A DNA stretch of 64,000 nt from Nonomuraea helvata (GTDB lineage Bacteria; Actinomycetota; Actinomycetes; Streptosporangiales; Streptosporangiaceae), in assembly GCF_039535785.1 (NCBI RefSeq), contig NZ_BAAAXV010000009.1, forward strand, positions 2,046,001 through 2,110,000. Reading direction: 5' to 3'. Below the pieces are notes generated by a model. The model did no database searches, was not told the DNA's origin, and saw only the letters and a list, made by a program, of their open reading frames with translations. Positions 58,187 to 64,000 of this stretch are shown piece after piece. The position numbers and the translations under genes were made by a program. Numbering within the stretch: the stretch's first letter is position 1; each line of letters starts with the position of its first letter.

Positions 58187-60351
58187 CTGCCACGGAAGAG
58201 CTGCACGACGGCATGGTGATCGCTTTCCAGGACGAGGACGTGCGCGTCGCCGCCGAGTCCACGCCTGAGAAGGTCGCCCCGGAGGCCCAGGAGGAGGGCG
58301 ACGGCGTCCTTGAGGGCACCGTGGTTCTCGTCGATCAGGCGCACCGGCCCGAACCGACAGACTTGCTCGCCGAGCTGGCCGCGCGCCGCCAGGAGCGGCA
58401 GCCGCTGGTCCCGCTGTGGCTGCGGTCGCGGGCCGACGCCGTGCAAGTGTTGAAGTGGCAGGCCGAGCACGCTGGCTACGTGCTCGCCTACCACGCGCTG
58501 CGTGCCCCGAAGTACGCCACCAAGCTCGCGGGGCGTTCCCCGGCCGGCGCCTGGCGACTGCTGGTGGCGCTGGCGAGTTGGCTGTTCGACCTGGAAGGCC
58601 GTCCGGTGCGGCGGGCGGCGGCCACGAAGGAGGCCGCGGAGTACCTGGCCCTGTCGAGGCAGCGTGACGACCGGGTCAAGGCACGCCTGTGGACGCTCCT
58701 CGTCGGCGCGATGACGGCGGTCTTGGTCGGCATCTTCGTCGCCGTGGTCGCGCCCACCTGGGTTCACTGGGCGATCCTCGGCGTGCTCATCGCTGGCGCG
58801 GGCGTACTCGGAACGCCTGCCGATCAGCCGCTGCTGGACCGGGCGGTCGTCCCTACCCGCGTGCGCAAGCTGACCAGTGACCAAGTGCTGGACGCGCTCG
58901 GCTCACTCGGCATCTCGGCCATCAACCAGGCACTCGGCAAGAACGGGCGCGGCATCACCTTCCCCGCCCCGATCATGCGCGACGGTCCCGGCTGGCGGGC
59001 CGAGGTCGATCTCCCGCTCGGCGTGACCGTGGCGGAGGTACTGGAGAAGCGCGACAAGCTCGCCTCCGGCCTGCGCCGCGCCCTCGGGTGTGTGTGGCCC
59101 GAGCCGGTGTCGGAGGAACACCCCGGCCGCCTGGTGCTGTGGGTCGGCGATCAGGAGATGCGCAAAGCCACCCAGCCCGCCTGGCCGCTGGCCAAGTCCG
59201 GGCAGGTCAGCCTGTTCGAGCCCGTCCCGTACGGCAACGACCAGCGCGGCCGGCCGATCTCGATCCTGCTCATGTTCGCCAACGTGCTCATCGGCTCCAT
59301 GCCGCGCTACGGCAAGACGTTCGCGCTGCGGGTGCTACTGCTGGCCTGCGCGCTCGACCCGCTGGCCGAGCTGCGGCTGTTCGAGCTGAAGGGCACGGGT
59401 GACCTGTCGGCACTGGAGAAGGTGGCCCATCACTACGCCAAGGGCGCCACCGACGCGGCCAAGGCGGCGTGCGTCGCCTCGCTGGCCGAGGTGTATGCAG
59501 AGCTGGACCGGCGCGCGGAGGTCATCGACGGCCTTCCGCGTTATCAGGCGCCCGAGTTCAAGGTCACCCCGGAGCTGGCCGCGCGGCGTGACCTCGGCCT
59601 GCACCCGATGGTGGTCGCGATCGACGAGTGCCAAGAGCTGTTCGCCGACGATGAGTACGGAGAGGAGGCAGCCAAATACGCCACCGCGATCATCAAGCGC
59701 GGCCCCGCCCTCGGCATCATCCTCATCCTGGCCACCCAGCGCCCGGACAAGGACAGCCTGCCCAAGGCCATCAGCGCGAACGCCGGCATCCGCATCTGCC
59801 TGCGGGTGATGGGCTGGCAGGAGAACGACATGATCCTCGGCACCGGAATGCACCAGGCCGGGGTCAAGGCCACCATGTTCACCCTCAACGACAAAGGCAT
59901 CTCCTGGGCTGTCGGCATCGCCGAGGACCCGACCATCGTCCGCTCGGCCTACCTGGACGGACCGACCTCCGAGCTGATCGCCGAGCGCGCCCACCAGCTC
60001 CGCCAGGCGGCCGGGACGCTGTCTGGGCAGGCGATCGGCCAGCAAGGGCCCCAGCGAGTCTCCTACGACCTGCTGGCCGACATCCTGACCGTGACCACGG
60101 CCAAGGAGGACAAGGTCTGGAACAGTACGGTCGTGGACCGACTGGCCGAGTTCCGGCCGGACGCCTACGGCCAGTGGGTGGACCTGGAAGACGACGCCAA
60201 GACCGCCACATTGACCGCCCGCTTGAAGGAGTACGACGTCCGCACGGAGGACACATGGGGCCGAGACGCCGCCGGTAAGGGCCGCAACCGCAAGGGCTTC
60301 AACCGGTCCGACATCGCCGAGGCGTACGGCAAGCGGAAGGCCCAGCCCTAG
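58183..60351 (+). CDS. FtsK/SpoIIIE-type DNA translocase (TraB/TraSA-like)
   Basis: 722 residues from ATG 58183. Two membrane segments (about 170-215) precede the motor domain. Walker A is IGSMPRYGKTFALRVLLLA near residue 370 and Walker B MVVAIDECQELF near 475. LILATQRPDKDSLPKAISAN is the conserved region after it. A winged-helix-like end (YDLLADILTVTTAKEDKVWN) may be the DNA-recognition gamma-like domain. In actinomycetes one such hexameric pump moves double-stranded DNA in conjugation. Its position after DUF2637 and small membrane genes fits that role rather than cell division. Confidence 0.92.
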   Translation: MTATEELHDGMVIAFQDEDVRVAAESTPEKVAPEAQEEGDGVLEGTVVLVDQAHRPEPTDLLAELAARRQERQPLVPLWLRSRADAVQVLKWQAEHAGYVLAYHALRAPKYATKLAGRSPAGAWRLLVALASWLFDLEGRPVRRAAATKEAAEYLALSRQRDDRVKARLWTLLVGAMTAVLVGIFVAVVAPTWVHWAILGVLIAGAGVLGTPADQPLLDRAVVPTRVRKLTSDQVLDALGSLGISAINQALGKNGRGITFPAPIMRDGPGWRAEVDLPLGVTVAEVLEKRDKLASGLRRALGCVWPEPVSEEHPGRLVLWVGDQEMRKATQPAWPLAKSGQVSLFEPVPYGNDQRGRPISILLMFANVLIGSMPRYGKTFALRVLLLACALDPLAELRLFELKGTGDLSALEKVAHHYAKGATDAAKAACVASLAEVYAELDRRAEVIDGLPRYQAPEFKVTPELAARRDLGLHPMVVAIDECQELFADDEYGEEAAKYATAIIKRGPALGIILILATQRPDKDSLPKAISANAGIRICLRVMGWQENDMILGTGMHQAGVKATMFTLNDKGISWAVGIAEDPTIVRSAYLDGPTSELIAERAHQLRQAAGTLSGQAIGQQGPQRVSYDLLADILTVTTAKEDKVWNSTVVDRLAEFRPDAYGQWVDLEDDAKTATLTARLKEYDVRTEDTWGRDAAGKGRNRKGFNRSDIAEAYGKRKAQP

Positions 60352-60370
60352 CATCCCGATCACCTCACTG

Positions 60371-60400
60371 AACGCCCCTGGACCCCGTTCCAGGGGCGTT
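60371..60400 (+). terminator. Terminator after the translocase gene
   Basis: A perfect 12-bp stem (AACGCCCCTGGA at 60371-60382 with TCCAGGGGCGTT at 60389-60400) and 6-base loop begin 20 bases after the stop codon, followed by a short T-containing stretch. It should end the transfer operon transcript. Confidence 0.8.
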
Positions 60401-60409
60401 CGCGTGGGG

Positions 60410-60489
60410 CCGCTAGAACGCTAGGCCGCAGGTCATGACTGGGTTTCTCCGCTAGCTGAGCCGCTAGACTTCGCGGCTGCATCCGCTAG
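60410..60489. repeat. CCGCTAG heptamer array, candidate clt/transfer recognition site
   Basis: CCGCTAG occurs exactly at 60410, 60449, 60461 and 60483, and ACGCTAG at 60418, all in one orientation in 80 bases. CTAG is normally rare in high-GC actinomycete DNA. The array sits right behind the translocase gene. In Streptomyces plasmids the TraB recognition repeats (clt) are reported in this location. Confidence 0.6.
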
Positions 60490-60498
60490 GACTGCGCG

Positions 60499-60756
60499 AT
60501 GAGAAACGTCGGCAAGCGGCGGGATGCCGTCGTCGCCGAGCGGGAAGAGGCCGACGTCGAAGCCACCTGCGGCGAAGCCGAGCAGGCCAAGACGGCGGAC
60601 GCCGATAGGGTGCGCACCACCCGGGGGAAGGCGGCCTGCGACGTCCCGGGCCGCCCAGCACGCGCGAGCGCCGAGCAGAGCGAGACCGACGCCGCCGGGA
60701 CGCTCAAACGTGCCGAGCAGGCGGCCGAACGCGAACGTGAGACTAGTTTCGGCTGA
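60499..60756 (+). CDS. Small charged protein, uncertain
   Basis: 85 codons with good third-position G/C bias and a composition rich in Ala, Glu, Arg and Asp (VVAEREEADVEATCGEAEQA, LKRAEQAAERERE), suggesting one helix or coiled coil. No convincing ribosome site precedes the ATG, and no family is recognised. It could be a remnant of an element gene or a chance frame; the opposite strand is also open. Confidence 0.35.
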   Translation: MRNVGKRRDAVVAEREEADVEATCGEAEQAKTADADRVRTTRGKAACDVPGRPARASAEQSETDAAGTLKRAEQAAERERETSFG

Positions 60757-60757
60757 A

Positions 60758-60778
60758 TATCGAAACTCGGCCAAAACT
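60758..60778. repeat. 21-bp direct repeat, copy 1
   Basis: TATCGAAACTCGGCCAAAACT matches 60935-60955 with two C/T differences. Copy 1 is also half of an inverted repeat with AGTTTCG at 60745-60751. Confidence 0.55.
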
Positions 60779-60934
60779 CGGGCTCGCGACGAGTCGCGGC
60801 ACACACCATGCAGCCCCATGGAGATAGCGGAAGTGGAGTCTTCAGGGCTCGCGACCAGGCCCTTGACGTGCAGGCATGTGATTCGGGGGGCGGCAAGAGC
60901 GCTGGGGGACTTTCGCTCTCAGTATCGGGGCGAG

Positions 60935-60955
60935 TATTGAAACTTGGCCAAAACT
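60935..60955. repeat. 21-bp direct repeat, copy 2
   Basis: TATTGAAACTTGGCCAAAACT, 177 bases from copy 1. The pair lies in non-coding DNA near the end of the element and could be protein-binding sites or the ends of a small lost insertion. Confidence 0.55.
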
Positions 60956-61080
60956 GAGCCCTGACTGGCAGCAGCCGCGGCTACGATGCAGAGAGCATGG
61001 GGAGGTCCGTTCCTCACTGTCAAGTAGGCGCCCCCGCCGTAGGTTACCGGCCGTTGACGGGGGTCACCCATCTGCGGGAT

Positions 61081-61103
61081 CAGGTAACCGACGCGGTTAC
61101 CTG
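61081..61103 (-). terminator. Hairpin overlapping the end of the 36-codon ORF
   Basis: CAGGTAACC (61081-61089) and GGTTACCTG (61095-61103) form a perfect 9-bp stem with a 5-base loop. The stop codon of the small ORF on the minus strand lies inside the stem, as often seen at short-gene terminators. Confidence 0.55.
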
Positions 61104-61207
61104 ATCCTGTTGACCACCAGGTCTACGAGGATGAGCAGGGCCCGCACCGCGAGCTGCGCCCACTCCATCCACCTGGACTGGTCGGTTTTTTGCTTCCGTT
61201 TGCGCAC
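61097..61207 (-). CDS. 36-residue putative small membrane protein
   Basis: GTG 61207 with AAAGGGA seven bases upstream opens VRKRKQKTDQSRWMEWAQ, then LAVRALLILVDLVVNRIR and TAA. A basic head followed by one amphipathic or membrane-spanning helix suggests a small membrane or toxin-like peptide. The good ribosome site and the hairpin at the stop support a real gene. No homologue is recognised. Confidence 0.4.
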   Translation of the reverse strand: MRKRKQKTDQSRWMEWAQLAVRALLILVDLVVNRIR

Positions 61208-61815
61208 GCTGTCCCTTTCTTTCTGGTTGATGGTGTGCCAGGGTCGGCGCCATCGAGCAGCCGACCCCCCGATGGACTGCTGCTGGGACCGCGTGCGAAG
61301 CGGACAGGCAAGAGCTTAGACGTGCGGTCCTGCGGCGGGGAGACATTGGCGATTTATAGAGATCGCCCTCGGCGTTGGCTGTGTTGGCTGTGTTGGCTGG
61401 GCGCGGACGGGCGCGGACGGGCGCGGGACCTCGCGGTCGGATCAGGGGTTATCCGCAGACCACTTCGACTAATGTGATTTGCGACACAGCTGATGGGTCG
61501 GTAGCGCTCGCACGCGTTGCTCGGGCCAAGACGCCCGCCACGCTGCTCGGGCACGGTGCCATCGTGGAGAACTGCGGCGATGTTCCAACGGGCGACGACG
61601 TGCCCGCTCTGCACCCGAGTCATCCTGCTGACCGCTTGTGACGACTAGGAGGTGGTCGTCGCGCTGCGGCTGTACCTCCGGTATGGATGTGACGGATGAC
61701 GGCGCCGGCCGTTCCCCCTCGGTGCTACCGGGCTGGGCGTTGGCCGGCACCGTTGCGGCCTACATGCCTGGCGGCTCGCGACCACGGCCGAGGTAGCTCC
61801 AGGGTGGTGGCAGAG
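61208..61815. other. 608-bp stretch without gene; short tandem repeats
   Basis: No frame here is convincing on either strand. Two back-to-back short tandem repeats occur at 61374-61428: three copies of a 9-base unit based on GTTGGCTGT, then GCGCGGACGG twice and a partial third. The rest shows nothing recognisable. Confidence 0.5.
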
Positions 61816-63057
61816 CTAGGCACGGTTCATGCGGCCCGTGATCAGTTGCCGGACGTCGCGTGAGCAGGCGGCGAGCGCGGCACCGCCGAGCACGATCACG
61901 GCGCATCCCCCGAGGACCCCCCGCACGCCGATCAGCTCGGCGGCAGGGCCGGCCACCGCGTACGCGACGGGCACCAGCAGGGTGGCGATCAGGGCGTTCG
62001 TGGCCACGATGCGGCTGAGTTGCTCGGTGGGGATGGCCTCCTGTAGGTAGGAGGTCCAGGCGATCAACTGGAGTGTTCCGGCCGCGCCGGTCAAGGCGCC
62101 TGCGCCAGCGAGTACCAACAGCGGAGCGTTGGTGGCCATGCCGACCATGAGCAGCGCTTCGGGTATCGGGGTAGCGCACATCAGCAGGCCGATGCGGGCC
62201 GGGGGGAAGAGGATCGAGGTGATCGATCCGCATGCCAGTCCGATCCCGATCGCCGAGGTGACCAGGCCCCAGCTCACGGCTCCGTCGAGGTAGCGGGTGG
62301 CGTAGATGGGGCCGAGCACGCTCACACCGGCCGCCCAGCACGCCGACGTCAACGAGCTCAACATGGTCAGAGCCCATAGCCAGCGGCGGCTCTGGAACGC
62401 GGTCCAGCCCTCGACCAGATCGGCCAGGAATCGCCGCCGTTCCCGTTGCGGGGAAGGCGGCAGGCGCAGGGTGAGAAACACTGCGGCGGAGGCAAGGAAG
62501 GTGATGCCGTCCCAGGCGATGATGATGCCGGGACTGCTGAGCGCGATCACCAGGCCCGCCAGCCCTGGCCCGATGATGGCCACGGCGTTGTTGGCGATCT
62601 GGAGCAGGGCGTTGGCCTGGACCAGCATCGGCCCTGGCGGGACGAGCTGCGGGACCAGACCCTTGGCTGCTGGCTGGAAGAAGGCTCCGGCGGCGCCGAC
62701 GAGCATCTCCAGCCCGGCAAGCGACCAGACCGACGCCGCACCGCCCAGCACCAGGAAACCGGCGATGAGCTGGCATACTCCGCAGACGATCTGGCAGGTC
62801 ACAATGATGGACAGGCGCGGCAGCCTATCGGCCAGAACCCCAGCGGCCGGGGTGACCGCGATGAACACGAACAGGCCACCCATTAGTACCAACCCGAGGG
62901 CAGCAGCACCGCCCCCGGACTCGATGATGGCGAACGCCAGGCCCAGCGGCGCGACGGTGGTGCCGATCGTCGAGGAGATCCTCGCTAGGGCATAGCGGCG
63001 ATAGCCAGGATTGGTTCGTAGGAGCTCGACAGGAGCTCTCAGCCGTTCATGCATCAT
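61816..63057 (-). CDS. MFS transporter (enterobactin-exporter-like type)
   Basis: 413 residues from ATG 63057 (MMHERLRAPVELLRTNPGYR). About 12 membrane segments, with GVLADRLPRLSIIVTCQIVC between segments 2 and 3 and QPAAKGLVPQLVPPGPMLVQ NALLQ in the loop after segment 4. These are features of the EntS/MFS_3 group, often macrolide or siderophore exporters. It is on the same strand as the P-loop gene but separated from it by about 200 bases. The substrate is unknown. Confidence 0.9.
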   Translation of the reverse strand: MMHERLRAPVELLRTNPGYRRYALARISSTIGTTVAPLGLAFAIIESGGGAAALGLVLMGGLFVFIAVTPAAGVLADRLPRLSIIVTCQIVCGVCQLIAGFLVLGGAASVWSLAGLEMLVGAAGAFFQPAAKGLVPQLVPPGPMLVQANALLQIANNAVAIIGPGLAGLVIALSSPGIIIAWDGITFLASAAVFLTLRLPPSPQRERRRFLADLVEGWTAFQSRRWLWALTMLSSLTSACWAAGVSVLGPIYATRYLDGAVSWGLVTSAIGIGLACGSITSILFPPARIGLLMCATPIPEALLMVGMATNAPLLVLAGAGALTGAAGTLQLIAWTSYLQEAIPTEQLSRIVATNALIATLLVPVAYAVAGPAAELIGVRGVLGGCAVIVLGGAALAACSRDVRQLITGRMNRA

Positions 63058-63261
63058 GAGTACGCCACTCCCTCGACTTCGTCGCTGTTCGGCCATCGGG
63101 CACTCGGGCGCTGCTTGACCTCTCCTACTCCGTCGAGGTCGAACTGCCGGTGGGGGCCAACTCGGCCGTACCTCTGAAGGACCGGACGCTGGAGCGTCAA
63201 CGCCACCCACGGCCAGCGTGGCGAGCCACCGGGCTGCGGCACCCAGTCGTAAAAGCCGCAG

Positions 63262-63825
63262 TCAGGGGGCGTTGGGAGCCAGGAAGCGGCGAGCGGCTCG
63301 GCGACTGGTCAAGGTGATGACGCGGGCATGGGTAGCGTGCTCGGCGATGAGGGCGCGGACTTTGGGCCGCATCTGGCGTCGGTAGCCGAGGATGTAGCGG
63401 ATGAAGCCCCAGTGGATGCGGTCGTACACGCCCTGTTCGGCGTGCTGACCGCCGCGGTAGCGCAGGCGGCGCTGGAGAATGCCCCACAGGCACACGAGCG
63501 GGGAGATATCGAGGAAGATCACAGTGTCGGCGTTCGCCAGCCGGATGTGCAGGGTCGAGGCGAAGTTGCCATCGATCACCCATTGGGGCTCGGCGACGAG
63601 CTTCTCCTGGATGGCGGCGAACTCCTCCGGCGGCAGCGGATTCCAGTCGGCGTCGTAGTAGACGGCGTCGAGGTGCGTCAGGGGGGCGTCGACGAGAGCG
63701 GCGATCCGACGTCCCACAGTGGTCTTGCCGCTGCCGCCACAGCCGATGATGGCGATCCTGTGCATGTCGTACGAGGTTACCGAGCTGGGGGAGGCGTCGA
63801 GGCGGGGTTGCATCGTGTCGTTCAC
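63262..63825 (-). CDS. P-loop kinase-like protein (topology modulation/adenylate-kinase-like)
   Basis: 187 residues from GTG 63825, which overlaps the stop of the small ORF (GTGA); an ATG at 63765 would give 167. Walker A is AIIGCGGSGKTTVGRRIA. The following LTHLDAVYYDADWNPLPPEE and QWVIDGNFASTLHIRLANAD match the FlaR/topology-modulation group of small nucleotide kinases. VIFLDISPLVCLWGILQRRL is a Walker B-type strand. The function in cells is not known; it probably phosphorylates a small molecule. Confidence 0.85.
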   Translation of the reverse strand: MNDTMQPRLDASPSSVTSYDMHRIAIIGCGGSGKTTVGRRIAALVDAPLTHLDAVYYDADWNPLPPEEFAAIQEKLVAEPQWVIDGNFASTLHIRLANADTVIFLDISPLVCLWGILQRRLRYRGGQHAEQGVYDRIHWGFIRYILGYRRQMRPKVRALIAEHATHARVITLTSRRAARRFLAPNAP

Positions 63826-63917
63826 GAGGCGACCAGGGCGGCGGCGTCGAAGTCGAATCGGCCTTCGCGGCCGGACTGGCAGACCAGGGGGATATGGCGG
63901 GCGATCGCAGGGTTCAT
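63822..63917 (-). CDS. 31-residue ORF coupled to the P-loop gene
   Basis: ATG 63917 (or GTG 63920) with GGGAGCA upstream encodes MNPAIARHIPLVCQSGREGR, then FDFDAAALVAS. Its TGA overlaps the GTG of the next gene, so it may be a coupling leader peptide or a small conserved protein. I recognise no family. Confidence 0.4.
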   Translation of the reverse strand: MNPAIARHIPLVCQSGREGRFDFDAAALVAS

Positions 63918-63932
63918 CACGCTGCTCCCGTT

Positions 63933-64000
63933 CTACGGCCAGTCGATGACGAGTCGGCTGTTGGGCTTGTCGATGACGAAGCGAGGGTCGGCGGCCTTCA
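63933..64000 (-). CDS. C-terminal end of an unidentified protein (partial)
   Basis: The frame entering from the right edge ends KAADPRFVIDKPNSRLVIDW, P, TAG, 13 bases before the small ORF. Good codon use and tight spacing suggest a real gene in the same operon. Too little is present to name it. Confidence 0.4.
   Translation of the reverse strand, partial: KAADPRFVIDKPNSRLVIDWP

Noticed and set aside
61374..61428. Short tandem repeats as a possible CRISPR or minisatellite array
   Set aside because: Units are 9-10 bases with no spacers and only two or three copies; not CRISPR, and too small to assign a role.
61354..61750. Several overlapping frames in the region before the MFS transporter
   Set aside because: They pass through short tandem repeats, have no motif and conflict with one another; treated as non-coding.

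Overview
The window is high-GC DNA with actinomycete features: strong G/C third-position bias, many GTG starts, overlapping GTGA/ATGA gene junctions, several SARP/AfsR-type regulators, a UbiA enzyme resembling decaprenyl-phosphate phosphoribosyltransferases, and conjugation genes typical of actinobacterial integrative elements. A filamentous actinomycete, perhaps Streptosporangiales (Nonomuraea-like), is my guess; no rRNA or tRNA gene is present to test it.

Left part (1-29.3 kb): a two-component pair enters at the left edge. A divergent cluster follows (1.4-9.2 kb) with four family-2 glycosyltransferases, a flippase-like membrane protein and two paralogous membrane-anchored endonuclease/exonuclease/phosphatase (EEP) proteins, bounded by a SARP regulator. 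Next is a UbiA prenyltransferase, sugar-nucleotide-type epimerase and class III aminotransferase operon, then an AfsR-like regulator. A small RiPP cluster (16.1-18.3 kb) follows: precursor peptide with a Gly-Gly leader end, a strong hairpin, an ATP-grasp maturase and a PpiC-related maturation protein. An MFS exporter, a KAS III-like enzyme, a secreted beta-helix protein and threonine ammonia-lyase come next. The block closes with a response regulator, histidine kinase, lipoprotein, membrane-fusion protein, ABC ATPase and permease operon.

Middle part (29.5-45.5 kb): patchy and partly decayed. It holds fragments of an X-Pro peptidase, an IS5-type transposase, a coiled-coil/winged-helix protein split in two, a LysR regulator and an IS630 transposase. 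Intact genes among these are an Lrp regulator with an M20 peptidase, an ECF41-type sigma factor with a carboxymuconolactone-decarboxylase gene, DoxX, a PNPOx-like protein, a TetR/RibD-like pair, and a PadR/membrane protein/alpha-beta hydrolase group. The sigma factor gene and the decarboxylase gene carry near-identical ECF41-type promoters. Two copies of a putative PadR operator flank the PadR group.

Right part (45.5-61.2 kb): a mobile region. A complete type I Wadjet system (jetABCD), a VapBC45-like toxin-antitoxin pair and a serine recombinase lie between two 20-bp direct repeats that look like a tRNA 3' end. Next to each repeat there is a DUF2637-type membrane protein. The right one leads into a transfer operon (DUF2637 protein, small membrane protein, FtsK/TraB-like translocase). 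Four CCGCTAG heptamers just after the translocase gene are a candidate transfer-recognition (clt) site. The window ends with an MFS transporter, a P-loop kinase-like protein coupled to a tiny ORF, and the end of an unidentified gene.
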